The position numbers were made by a program, and so were the translations under genes. The notes below the pieces were generated by a model. That model had not been told where the DNA came from. It worked only from the letters and a program-made list of their open reading frames with translations, and ran no database searches. Of a stretch of DNA of 46,908 bases, positions 36,669 to 45,442 are shown piece by piece; position 1 is the first letter of the stretch; every line of letters starts with the position of its first letter. This DNA comes from an uncultured Roseibium sp. (lineage in GTDB: Bacteria; Pseudomonadota; Alphaproteobacteria; Rhizobiales; Stappiaceae), in assembly GCF_947499295.1 (NCBI RefSeq), contig NZ_CANMNP010000021.1:66092-112999 (forward strand), in the 5' to 3' direction.

Positions 36669-38633
36669 ATGGCAGTTGTTAATCAATCGGAACTTGCCGG
36701 AAAAATTCGGGATCGTCCAATCAGCAAAAAACTTGAGGCTCTGCTTTCAAGAGCAGCGGATGCCGCAGGTATTGACGAGGTTAGGATAACATCCGGTGGC
36801 CAACCAGGATCGACAGGCAAGACGACAGGCTCGACGCGCCACAATGGTGGCCGCGCTGCAGATCTCTATCTGATTGCGAATGGAAAAAAACTTTCGTTCA
36901 GCGATAAGAAAGCACCAGATCAAATAGAAAAGTTCGTGACGGCCTGTGCCGCATTGGGTGCCAACGGAATCGGCGCCGGTGTCAAGTACATGGGAAAGCA
37001 TACGCTTCATATCGGGTTCGGCGTTAACAAGAGTGATACCCGGAAAATTACTTGGGGGGCGAAGGGGCGTTCCAAAAATGCCCCAAATTGGCTGCGCACT
37101 GCTGCCCGGACCGGTTGGTTCAATCCCCCGGCCTGGGTTTTTGCGTTCGACGACGATGCTCCAGAAGATCTACCGGAGGCTTTGGACAAAATCCTCGAGC
37201 TCTTGAATATTAAAACCAACGATAACGCTTTACCTAGCGGGAGCCAAAGTTTGGGAAATATTCCCCCTAAGTTTACCGAAGACGTAATTCGGGCAGCACA
37301 GACCACGCAACGTGAGTGGGGGACACCCGCCTCCGTAACACTCGCGCAGTGGGCGATCGAGAGCGCCTATGGATCGCGTATGCCGGCAGGATCAAACAAT
37401 CCATTCGGCATCAAAGCACGGAGCGGTGACCGGTTTGTGGAAGCTTGGACCAAGGAAGTGATCAACGGAAAATCGCAAAAGGTTCTCGCTAAGTTCCAGG
37501 CATTTCCGGATCTGGACGCCGCATTCATCCGGCACGGCAGGCTATTGGGAACATCCAAATACTACGCAAAAGCAAGACAATTTTTGCACGATGCCGACAA
37601 GTTTGCCGATGCGCTGACCGGCATTTATGCGACGGACCTGGAATACGGAACTAAATTAAAAAATATTATGAAATCCAACGATCTGTACAGATTTAACCTG
37701 CCTATAGCAGGAGCAGTTAGTTCTAGTGAAACAACGGGGACGGACATGTGTGATCCATTGATGGAAGGTCATTCGGACAAGATTCGCGTTTCCGCACTTC
37801 AGCAGGCTCTCGTTGCACTTGGGTACCGACTTGGGAAGGTCGATGGTATTTTTGGGCCGCTTACCGCGGAAGCTCTGTTGGCTTTCCAGAACGAGAACGG
37901 GCTATCGACTACTGGCATTGTGGATGAAGCTACACAGGTAGCATTAAGCCGTGCATCGCAACGCCGATTTGATGCGGCGCGTGAAAACGCAAGCGAAAAC
38001 GACATTGCGCAAGGTGGATCAAGAACCATGATCAATGCGCGACGTAACAGAGTGTTAAGCTGGATCACCGGCGTACTCGGAGCGCTCGGTGTTGGAAACA
38101 GCGCAATTGTGAATTCGGCAAATGAAGGCGCGTCGGCTGCCCAATCTGCATTGCCTACTGACCTGCTGCCATTTCTGGCGGACGTTCAACAGCTGGCGAC
38201 CCCGGTCTCCGCTCAGCAAGTGAACGCATTGACACTAAAAGCACAGTCTTTGCGTGATCAGCTGGGTGGCACACCATTGCCACCGGAGATTCTGAGCCTC
38301 ATTGAGCAGCTCAAGTCATCCATTTCCTCCGAAGTCCTTGCGAGCAATCCGCAAATTTCGCGAGTTCTCGAACTTCTTGGCCAGGCCTCTAGCGGAGGGC
38401 AGCAAGGAATGAGGACGGTGTTTGATATTCTTCCAAGTTTCTTCGCAAATGGAAGCGTTCTTGAAGCGATTATGCAAGCAGGCGCTACGGTCGGAGCTAG
38501 TGTTTTGCCTGGGGTTGGTGGGTCCGTAGGGCTGCTTGCGGCCGGTGTGTTAGGTCGCTTGTTTGCCAACAAGGTCGCCTCTGCACGCTTGCATGATCAC
38601 AGGACCGGAGCAAACATTAATCCGCTCAAGTGA
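36669..38633 (+). CDS. Three-domain peptidoglycan hydrolase (M15-like, glucosaminidase-like, PG-binding)
   Basis: A 654-residue protein. About residues 35-120: M15-like peptidase motifs GSTRHNGGRAADLY (Zn His and Asp) and HTLHIGFG. About 205-345: FlgJ/LytF-type glucosaminidase (VTLAQWAIESAYGSRMPAGS then NNPFGIKA, catalytic Glu in AIES). About 370-435: PG_binding_1 (LQQALVALGYRLGKVDGIFG, LLAFQNENGLSTTGIVDEAT). The last ~190 residues are Ala/Gly-rich and hydrophobic. No signal peptide, so release needs another route, as with phage endolysins or T6SS/bacteriocin cargo. GAGGCGGG precedes ATG 36669, which is preferred to the GTG nine codons earlier. It stands alone; no holin visible. Confidence 0.85.
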   Translation: MAVVNQSELAGKIRDRPISKKLEALLSRAADAAGIDEVRITSGGQPGSTGKTTGSTRHNGGRAADLYLIANGKKLSFSDKKAPDQIEKFVTACAALGANGIGAGVKYMGKHTLHIGFGVNKSDTRKITWGAKGRSKNAPNWLRTAARTGWFNPPAWVFAFDDDAPEDLPEALDKILELLNIKTNDNALPSGSQSLGNIPPKFTEDVIRAAQTTQREWGTPASVTLAQWAIESAYGSRMPAGSNNPFGIKARSGDRFVEAWTKEVINGKSQKVLAKFQAFPDLDAAFIRHGRLLGTSKYYAKARQFLHDADKFADALTGIYATDLEYGTKLKNIMKSNDLYRFNLPIAGAVSSSETTGTDMCDPLMEGHSDKIRVSALQQALVALGYRLGKVDGIFGPLTAEALLAFQNENGLSTTGIVDEATQVALSRASQRRFDAARENASENDIAQGGSRTMINARRNRVLSWITGVLGALGVGNSAIVNSANEGASAAQSALPTDLLPFLADVQQLATPVSAQQVNALTLKAQSLRDQLGGTPLPPEILSLIEQLKSSISSEVLASNPQISRVLELLGQASSGGQQGMRTVFDILPSFFANGSVLEAIMQAGATVGASVLPGVGGSVGLLAAGVLGRLFANKVASARLHDHRTGANINPLK

Positions 38634-38648
38634 GGCGCGCGAGGGGGC

Positions 38649-39085
38649 TCAGGGCTTGTTTTTCGTTGCACGTGATGAGCCCCCCTTACCCCTTGCAATC
38701 AAAGTGACCTGGTTTTCTGAACAGACCTTCTGAATAGTTCCTTGCACGCGCATACGCACATCGAATTGCAAGATTTGGTAGCAATGCGGGCTGAAGCTGC
38801 AACAGGCCTAACACTCAGCATGAATTGAGCAAATGGACCCGACATAGAACACCCTGAAGCCGTCTCGGCCACGCCGAAAATCGCCGTAGCGTGAACATTA
38901 CTGATATAATTCAAAAGATGGTCTTGTTTAGGAAAAAAGGCCCATCCAATACCTTCGCCAACTTCTCGAATCTCAATACCGACGTGCTGGTCAGAAGGAA
39001 TAATCTCCGACATGCGTTTCTCAATCATCTGGTAAATAACTCTTTGCAATACTCGGTTTGCGAGAGGAAGAAAAATTTTTAGCAT
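38649..39085 (-). pseudogene. Decayed DUF4442/thioesterase-like hotdog gene
   Basis: The minus-strand frame from ATG 39085 gives a hotdog-like start (IIPSDQHVGIEIREVGEGIG, VHATAIFGVAETASG) but after about position 38790 turns into a Cys-rich tail unlike the family. A different minus frame there reads better to a stop at 38649, suggesting a frameshift. No ribosome site precedes the start; a GTGA tandem repeat (39090-39112) sits just upstream. Function lost or doubtful. Confidence 0.45.
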
Positions 39086-39086
39086 A

Positions 39087-39112
39087 AGTAAGTGAGTGAG
39101 TGAGTGAGTGAG
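39087..39112. repeat. GTGA simple tandem repeat
   Basis: About six units of GTGA/AGTG in a row directly upstream of the decayed DUF4442-like start. Such tracts change length by slippage. Confidence 0.85.
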
Positions 39113-39381
39113 TTTATTTAGATAGCGCGACTTTTATTACTATCGTATTTTACTGTAGTAACGCGCAGAACGCTATTTTCGAGATCAAGAACGGTGAAAG
39201 TCGTGAGAAATAGAATGCTGATACAAGGTAGAGGGATGAAATTTTCTTATGTAACAAAAAACGACTGAACATTATTCATTTTGTCTACGAGTATTTCGCG
39301 TTATATTCTCCATAAAGTTGATTTCTTGAACCTAGCCGACGTTTTTACTGAGTTTTTCCATATCGATAAGAGGAGCTCGAA

Positions 39382-41157
39382 ATGATTTCGAAAATCGCAT
39401 CACTTTTTCGTACATTGTTTTCTGTTGTGCTTGTTTTGGGAGGCTGTACAGCGGTTAGTGCTAAGCCGCCTGAAAGACCTGTCATTTTTGTGCACGGTAT
39501 TATCGGATCTACGCTTAAGGACGCGGATGACAAAATCATTTGGGGCGATCTGAGCTCGCTCCGTCGCCGCAATTTTCATTCAATGAACCTTTTGCCGAAC
39601 ACAGGATTACCAGCCGAACTACAAGCAACCGACGCGCTGCGCGACTTGCCCTTAGCATTTGGAACGATCGAAGTTGGCCTCTATTCGAGTATCATCGATT
39701 TTCTTGATGGAACGGTCTCCATGGGCGACAGTTTACGCGGCGACATATACCGCGGTGAATACACAGAAGGCGAGAACCTATTCGTATTCGCTTACGATTG
39801 GCGTCGTTCAAATTTTCTGAACGCTCTACAGCTTAATGAGTTTATTGAAGAGAACATTCCATCGGGTGAATATGACATCATTGCCCACTCAATGGGCGGC
39901 ATCGTTGCTCGTATAATGTTGAGCCAACGTGGACCCCATTGGCTCTGCACTCGAGGCTCTGCGGCGGACGCAAAATTGTCAGACTCGGATTATCAAGATC
40001 TGTGTAGTGCGGCTTATGGTCCAAGTCCGCATGGAAGTTATCCTTCAACCTTCCTAGATGCACCCCGCACTGCAGCAGATAGGTTGCACACATTTGTCGA
40101 ATTGGCTGTGCCACACTACGGCTCAGTCAATCTAGCAGCCACTCTACTTGAAGGTTGGGGCCGGGTTAGCGAAATTCTACTGGGTGGAAAACGTGCCATT
40201 CAAGATACAATTCTTTCATTCTCGGCACCCGTAGAGTTATTGCCTACCTATGATTTTTGTTGCGCGCGAGGAGCAGGACCTTCTGACCCGGACCGCTTCG
40301 CAATTGCTACACCCTACAACGAAGAGTATTGGCTCGAACTCATGCTTGCGTTCGGCGAAGAACACTGTCCTTACAGCCGCTGTGACGTACGTCGTGCGCT
40401 CTTTCGCAATGGCATAGAGAACCGTAAAATTATTGACGAAATAATGGACGCAGGACTACCCAAAACTGTTAAATCTAACCACGGCATCATCGGTCGTTTC
40501 GTAAAGAACACTCGCCAGACAGTATATGTCGATTTTGGTGCTAATGGTGATGGTGACGGAGTTAGTTTTCGTGTCAATGCACAAGGAGATGGCACAGTTC
40601 ACAAAGACTCCGCATTGCTACCGGCAAACCAGCACAACGAGACTTGGCAAAACGAATATGTGGTGATGCACGCGAAACATCCGTTTATTGTTGGCGACAG
40701 AAATACGACCGAATACATATATAATATGCTGGTTGACCCAGTTCGCGACGGAATTCAGGGCGTATCTGGCAGCCCGGTTGTTTTTGCGGGCAGTCCAATT
40801 GGCGAAATTGGTCTCGTGGTGGAAGACTCGGTCTTATTCGAGGAAGATCTTTTCGGTGCAACGCTCAGCATCGATTTTGCAGCGGTTACGGGCTTTGATG
40901 CAGAAGAGGCGCGGGCAGCTGAAATAAAAGTGATGCTGCAACCAGTTTACCAACCTAATGCCGCTCAAAGTGTTATTGGAACCATGCATTTTGATCAGGG
41001 CGCTTCACTTTTGTTGTCCGGCTCACTTGTCTACACCGCGTCAGACCTAAGCGTAACTGAGTCCGGTATTTATACAATCAACCTCGAATATAAATTGGAG
41101 GGGCAGAATAGAACGCTTGCAAAAAGCTACCTATACGTTCTCGCGCCAGAGGAATAA
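39382..41157 (+). CDS. LCAT/PGAP1-like lipase, probable lipoprotein
   Basis: A 591-residue protein. Signal with lipobox LGGC (Cys22), so probably lipid-anchored. Alpha/beta hydrolase: VIFVHGIIGS (oxyanion region), FAYDWRRS, nucleophile AHSMGG (Ser170), and GDGTVHKDS, matching the LCAT-type Asp/His region. The C-terminal 170 residues are beta-rich (IYTINLEYKLEGQNRT). LCAT-type enzymes cleave or transfer acyl chains of lipids. AGAGGAG precedes the ATG. First gene of a three-gene operon; the trypsin-like protease gene follows 3 bp later. Confidence 0.85.
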   Translation: MISKIASLFRTLFSVVLVLGGCTAVSAKPPERPVIFVHGIIGSTLKDADDKIIWGDLSSLRRRNFHSMNLLPNTGLPAELQATDALRDLPLAFGTIEVGLYSSIIDFLDGTVSMGDSLRGDIYRGEYTEGENLFVFAYDWRRSNFLNALQLNEFIEENIPSGEYDIIAHSMGGIVARIMLSQRGPHWLCTRGSAADAKLSDSDYQDLCSAAYGPSPHGSYPSTFLDAPRTAADRLHTFVELAVPHYGSVNLAATLLEGWGRVSEILLGGKRAIQDTILSFSAPVELLPTYDFCCARGAGPSDPDRFAIATPYNEEYWLELMLAFGEEHCPYSRCDVRRALFRNGIENRKIIDEIMDAGLPKTVKSNHGIIGRFVKNTRQTVYVDFGANGDGDGVSFRVNAQGDGTVHKDSALLPANQHNETWQNEYVVMHAKHPFIVGDRNTTEYIYNMLVDPVRDGIQGVSGSPVVFAGSPIGEIGLVVEDSVLFEEDLFGATLSIDFAAVTGFDAEEARAAEIKVMLQPVYQPNAAQSVIGTMHFDQGASLLLSGSLVYTASDLSVTESGIYTINLEYKLEGQNRTLAKSYLYVLAPEE

Positions 41158-41160
41158 GAG

Positions 41161-43005
41161 ATGCTGAAATCTGCAGCTATCGCCTCGTTTATTGTGGTTT
41201 TGGGCACTCATAGCGCGCTCGCAGACAAGTGGGTCACAAGTCTGCCGGGCGAGCTAGATCTAAAGCCACGACAACTTTTCCGAGTAACAGTTGAGGGCAA
41301 AGCCAGCCGAAATGGTGTGCCCAAAATTACTGAAACTGGAACAGGGTTTGCTATTGCACCGGGTGTCGTGATTACTGCAAAGCACGTTACTCGTACTTCG
41401 ACAGATTTTCACAATCTCGCTTCCAGTCTTAGCGATAGTGCAAAGATCCACTTACCTGCGCGCGAAACTCTATTAGAATACCCTGAAGATCATAACATCA
41501 GTGCGACAATCAAAGATAATTCAAATGGTATTGTGACCGAGTCTCCTTTCCCCGGTATTGACGCGGCACGTATAGACGTTTTGCAGTTTGATGCAGTTCC
41601 GTTACCTTTGTCCGCTTGCGAAATCGAACCCGGAGCTACCTACTATCTGTTAAAAAATCGTCAATTGGACAACTCTTTAGCCAAGAATCTTCGGGTGCCT
41701 GTTGCCGTGAAACTAACTGCTGGCGAAAGTGCCTTAGATCGAATGGGAGCATTGCGTGTCCTGGTGCACGATGTGCCTAACAACGACAAGTTACGTCCGG
41801 CGCGCGGCGACAGTGGTGCTCCAATCGTTGATGAGCAGGGTCGCGTTGTTGGATTTATTTCGGCAATCAGGGGCAAAGTCGACGTACTTATGACTCCAAC
41901 GCGGCAGTTTTTCGATCTTATTCCGGACGAAATTAAATCCGAAGTGTCCTGCAACACGCAGGTGACTTTTGCAAATTTTGGCGTGAGCGACCCGTCGGAT
42001 CCAGAAAGTAAAGCGCAGTTACTAAACTTAGTTGATACATTATTTTCACAGACTAAACAGATAGAAGTGCTGCGAAAGCAAAATAAAATTTTGATGGATC
42101 AAGTTGCCGATTTAATCAAAAGTACAAGAAAACTTGAAGTCTCAGACGGCATTCTTGCCAAAGCACAGCAAGAGTTAGAATCAAAAGACATTAAGCAAGA
42201 CAAAGACATAACGGCATTGGACAATCGCGGTGCTCAAATGGTTACTGCAATTGCATTGGAGCGCGCAAACCGCGATCAGATCACTACTGAACATGTACAG
42301 ACAGCCTTAGAAGCTATTCTCGAAGGTGAGCCTGTTGTGCCAGCTGTAAAGCAGATGCGTGACGAACTTGGCGAGCCACGCTGGGGTTTTGTAGTCAACA
42401 CTAAGGACATGAACGGTCCGCGCTTCACAGTCTCCTACGAGCGGTCAATGACACTGCCCGTTGTCACTAGCCTTATGGGATTTTGCCTCAGGCCAATGCT
42501 TGACCTCAAGCCTAACCACGAGGGAAATCGACTACTTAACCCTGTAAACTACGGCTCCGAGAGCTTCTATAACGAGAGCGCGGACCGTGCGTTTAAATCA
42601 GGACAGTATTTTGCTCGCGATATAAAATTCACCACAGAATGCAAAGACACAGAATTTCGTCTCCCAAGGGCCCGTAGTGCGGACTATGCATTCGCTATCG
42701 GCGGGCTTCTGAAACCAGACATGAGCCACTACGACGACGAAATCTTCGAAATACCTTCTGAAGGGCCCAAACTTTTTTTTGGCTACACTTTCGACGCCAA
42801 AAAACTGGCTGAAAACGAACATGTTGAACACGAACATCGGTTTGTTTTTGAGGTTAAGAGTACCTCTCAAGGTACTTCAATCTCGTGCTACTACTTTCCG
42901 CACGATAAAAATCGAACACAAGACTCCGTGAACGCAATCGTTGCATTTCTAGAAAATTTTGAAAACGAAGAGGTGAAGGCGAACAGGTTATGCGAAACTC
43001 TATGA
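41161..43005 (+). CDS. Secreted trypsin-like serine protease with coiled coil
   Basis: A 614-residue protein. Signal peptide MLKSAAIASFIVVLGTHSALA. Chymotrypsin-like fold: TAKHV (His75), IDAARIDV (Asp about 134), RGDSGAPIVD (Ser218). Residues about 285-360 form a coiled coil (SQTKQIEVLRKQNKILMDQ...). The last 200 residues are unassigned. The first gene's end provides its ribosome site (AGAGGA). Protease active in the periplasm or outside; substrate unknown, plausibly the neighbours' products or target proteins. Confidence 0.85.
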   Translation: MLKSAAIASFIVVLGTHSALADKWVTSLPGELDLKPRQLFRVTVEGKASRNGVPKITETGTGFAIAPGVVITAKHVTRTSTDFHNLASSLSDSAKIHLPARETLLEYPEDHNISATIKDNSNGIVTESPFPGIDAARIDVLQFDAVPLPLSACEIEPGATYYLLKNRQLDNSLAKNLRVPVAVKLTAGESALDRMGALRVLVHDVPNNDKLRPARGDSGAPIVDEQGRVVGFISAIRGKVDVLMTPTRQFFDLIPDEIKSEVSCNTQVTFANFGVSDPSDPESKAQLLNLVDTLFSQTKQIEVLRKQNKILMDQVADLIKSTRKLEVSDGILAKAQQELESKDIKQDKDITALDNRGAQMVTAIALERANRDQITTEHVQTALEAILEGEPVVPAVKQMRDELGEPRWGFVVNTKDMNGPRFTVSYERSMTLPVVTSLMGFCLRPMLDLKPNHEGNRLLNPVNYGSESFYNESADRAFKSGQYFARDIKFTTECKDTEFRLPRARSADYAFAIGGLLKPDMSHYDDEIFEIPSEGPKLFFGYTFDAKKLAENEHVEHEHRFVFEVKSTSQGTSISCYYFPHDKNRTQDSVNAIVAFLENFENEEVKANRLCETL

Positions 43006-44399
43006 ATCGTTTTTCTGCAGCTTTCTTGCTGTTTTTGCTCCCCACTCCATTAGCGCTTGCAGGAAGTGAGAGCCAAGCAGTAAGGGTTGAGGGAATCTTC
43101 GATCTCGCTCCGGTTCAGGATGTCTCCGTGACAGATCAGGGTGAAGCCTTAATAACACTCGAAAAGCGCGCCACGCGGTTCTCGACATTTCCGCTTGCAG
43201 TTACCGGTGAAGTCGAATTCGAACTTTCAAAGCCTCGTGCAGTAATGTTGCACGACGACACACTTGTCGTCTTAGGGGATCAAGATCCAACGACAGTTGA
43301 CGGTGGTGTGTTTTATATCTATCCGAATTTCAGCGCTTCGCTTCATGGTCCAATCGAAAAAACTAGTGTTGCAACTTTCGGAGACCCGTTTTCTCAGGTC
43401 TTATCAGTAGATGGCGACACCGTTTACGCAGTCAGCCCAACTTGGCTCGCCGCCATGAGGCTTTCTGCACAGGAAGCGTTGGAGCTTGCCGCCGGCACAT
43501 CGGCAAAATACGAGCCAGCCTTCCTATTTCTACAGTGTGGTAAAGCCACCCAAATCTCAATATTTAAATATCGAGAGCGTGAATTCTATGTGACTAGTGT
43601 TGTAAATGAAAAAGCTATAGAGTACGGGCGAGTACAAACAGATAATTTATTTTCGTCTTCCACGAATTGCTTCAATGTAGACAGTTTTATTCAGGCTAGT
43701 GGCAAACAAGTAGTCGGAGGGGATTCCTCCAGCATCTTGCACAGCTTGGTTAAGCCATTTTTACCTTTTGACCCAATGCAGGTGTTGGTTCTTGATGCCG
43801 AAGCGGGTCTCCTTTCGTTGTTCCCAACTCAAGAATATGCACGATCTTTGGCCATTCTGCGGTCTGAGGTGTTAGAATTTGACCTCAGGCGTATTTCACC
43901 CCCATTCGATACTTCAAAATCCCGCTTTGGTCTTCTAGCTTCCGACATTCAAGGAAAACTCATCCTAGTGTCTTATGTTGGGTCAACATTTGTTCATCGG
44001 TTCAAGCTCGAAAATAGGAATTTCAGCTATTTAGGAGCACTGCGTTTCCGAAACAATGTACACCACTTGGCCGTTTCACCTAGTGGCAATATGGCGTCGA
44101 TTGTGACAGCAACGAGCAACAACGAGGATCAGGAAGGGCTTTATGAAGTGACGCTAGTACAACATCTTGCGAATTTGCCAGCAGGCGCCAATTTACCATT
44201 GGCGAGGCACTCGATTATGAAGTTGCAAGAAAGCTTGGAAGAGGCAGGATTTCCGCTCTATGTTGACGGCATTCTCGGCACTCAAACTCGAGGAGCCCTT
44301 GACAATTTCATGACTAATACCGAGTTAACTAAAGACGATCGAATAAAAATGGACCTAATTGAAACAACAACTCGCGGTGTTTTTCCACTTTTGAAGTAA
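43002..44399 (+). CDS. Secreted beta-rich protein with C-terminal peptidoglycan-binding domain
   Basis: A 465-residue protein. ATG 43002 overlaps the upstream stop as ATGA, typical of coupling; ATG 42990 is possible. Signal peptide MNRFSAAFLLFLLPTPLALA. About residues 30-380 are repeated short strands (LDAEAGLLSLFPTQEY, LLASDIQGKLILVSYVG, LAVSPSGNMASIVTA) resembling a beta-propeller. The last 60 residues are PG_binding_1-like (MKLQESLEEAGFPLYVDGIL). Probably tethers the lipase/protease group to the wall. Confidence 0.75.
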   Translation: MNRFSAAFLLFLLPTPLALAGSESQAVRVEGIFDLAPVQDVSVTDQGEALITLEKRATRFSTFPLAVTGEVEFELSKPRAVMLHDDTLVVLGDQDPTTVDGGVFYIYPNFSASLHGPIEKTSVATFGDPFSQVLSVDGDTVYAVSPTWLAAMRLSAQEALELAAGTSAKYEPAFLFLQCGKATQISIFKYREREFYVTSVVNEKAIEYGRVQTDNLFSSSTNCFNVDSFIQASGKQVVGGDSSSILHSLVKPFLPFDPMQVLVLDAEAGLLSLFPTQEYARSLAILRSEVLEFDLRRISPPFDTSKSRFGLLASDIQGKLILVSYVGSTFVHRFKLENRNFSYLGALRFRNNVHHLAVSPSGNMASIVTATSNNEDQEGLYEVTLVQHLANLPAGANLPLARHSIMKLQESLEEAGFPLYVDGILGTQTRGALDNFMTNTELTKDDRIKMDLIETTTRGVFPLLK

Positions 44400-44406
44400 A
44401 AAAATG

Positions 44407-44432
44407 GAATCAGTCTTGCCTGATTCTTGTTT
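44407..44432 (+). terminator. Terminator of the lipase-protease operon
   Basis: GAATCAG / CTGATTC, 6-nt loop, followed by TTGTTT, 7 bp after the stop. Confidence 0.7.
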
Positions 44433-44533
44433 AATCGATCGAATTCTTAGACGCTCATCTAGAGATGATTTAGCGATTCTGAGATGCAATCTCGCGTTCA
44501 ATACGTTGCTGATTTTGGAGAATTGCTAGAAGA

Positions 44534-44547
44534 CTAGCGCGCGCTAG
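44534..44547. repeat. 14-bp perfect palindrome
   Basis: CTAGCGCGCGCTAG. No gene within 100 bp; role unknown. Confidence 0.8.
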
Positions 44548-44623
44548 CCGTTGGAGCTGGATCTGTCCATTGGTGTGGCTTCAAAGCTTTACCAAATTGA
44601 TGTGGCATATACTCACTTAACGG

Positions 44624-44812
44624 CTTGAAGCCAGGGGAAGGCCTTCCCCGACACAAAAAACGGCCCTAAGCCGCCCTTGGCCCGCCAAGCGGAGCAAAGC
44701 TTCACTCATTCCCGCCTGCAAAGCCTGAGCCTCCCTAAGGCGGACGGCACCACAAGACCTGACGGAAAAGCGGGCTGCAAGCCTGTGCTCGGGAGACCGC
44801 GCAGCGGCGGCA
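44624..44812. repeat. Diverged ~185-bp repeat, copy B
   Basis: Counterpart of 33943-34125 with the same blocks in order (CTGTGCTCGGGAGACCG near the end). Lies before the integrase module. Confidence 0.55.
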
Positions 44813-44919
44813 CCAGGCTTGCGGAACGCCGAAGGCAGGTCACAGTGCCGATATCCCGCCAAGGGGCTCACGAATTGCAGGCGGTTACCATATGAGGCGC
44901 GTAGCAAAGGTGGGCCGAT

Positions 44920-44994
44920 GTCGGACATCCCATGTCCGACTCTGCGGCGGACGAGGTGCCGTCACTCGCCGACCTGTCGGGGAGTGACGGCACC
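44920..44994. promoter_or_regulatory. Two inverted repeats upstream of the integrase
   Basis: GTCGGACAT-CCC-ATGTCCGAC (44920-44940) and a 13-bp repeat GGTGCCGTCACTC / GAGTGACGGCACC (44955-44967, 44982-44994) whose loop itself pairs (CCGAC-CT-GTCGG). Nested inverted repeats near the integrase suit an origin of transfer or recombinase accessory site; unproven. Confidence 0.5.
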
Positions 44995-45198
44995 GCCCAA
45001 CCCCAAGGTACCCGCCACTAATCCGCAAACGATCCCACACGACACTCAAATGACAACCCTTCCAGTACCTTACGAACTTCGTCATTTTTGACCTATGCCG
45101 CTGGCCCTTAATTCCCACACCCGTTCATTATTCCCTCAGATCACGCGACTGCCTGATCCATCTCACCAGACCTTTTTCCAAACAGACAGGAGAGCAGC

Positions 45199-45345
45199 AT
45201 GCTCACTCACGATATCCGTGCCCCGCCGCGGCGTGGCACACACCCCGTCACCGAGACATCGAGGACGGATGCCCAACAGGGCGAACCACATCGACCGGTC
45301 ACCCGACCGGTTCGGGAGGCTTCAACCGCTAAAGGAGACTTTTGA
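45199..45345 (+). CDS. Possible short leader ORF before integrase
   Basis: 48 codons starting MLTHDIRAPPRRGTHPV, with AGGAG 6 nt upstream. Its stop region carries AAAGGAG, followed by two 13-codon frames that nearly touch each other. The series of tiny frames ahead of the integrase could be a translational leader; protein function is doubtful. Confidence 0.35.
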   Translation: MLTHDIRAPPRRGTHPVTETSRTDAQQGEPHRPVTRPVREASTAKGDF

Positions 45346-45442
45346 CCATTCCGGCCCTGCCGCGAATGACCTTCGCGGGATGACGTCGTCTAAGGACACG
45401 CTCGTCGCCATCAACACTTAGCCCTTAACAAGGACAAGCAAG

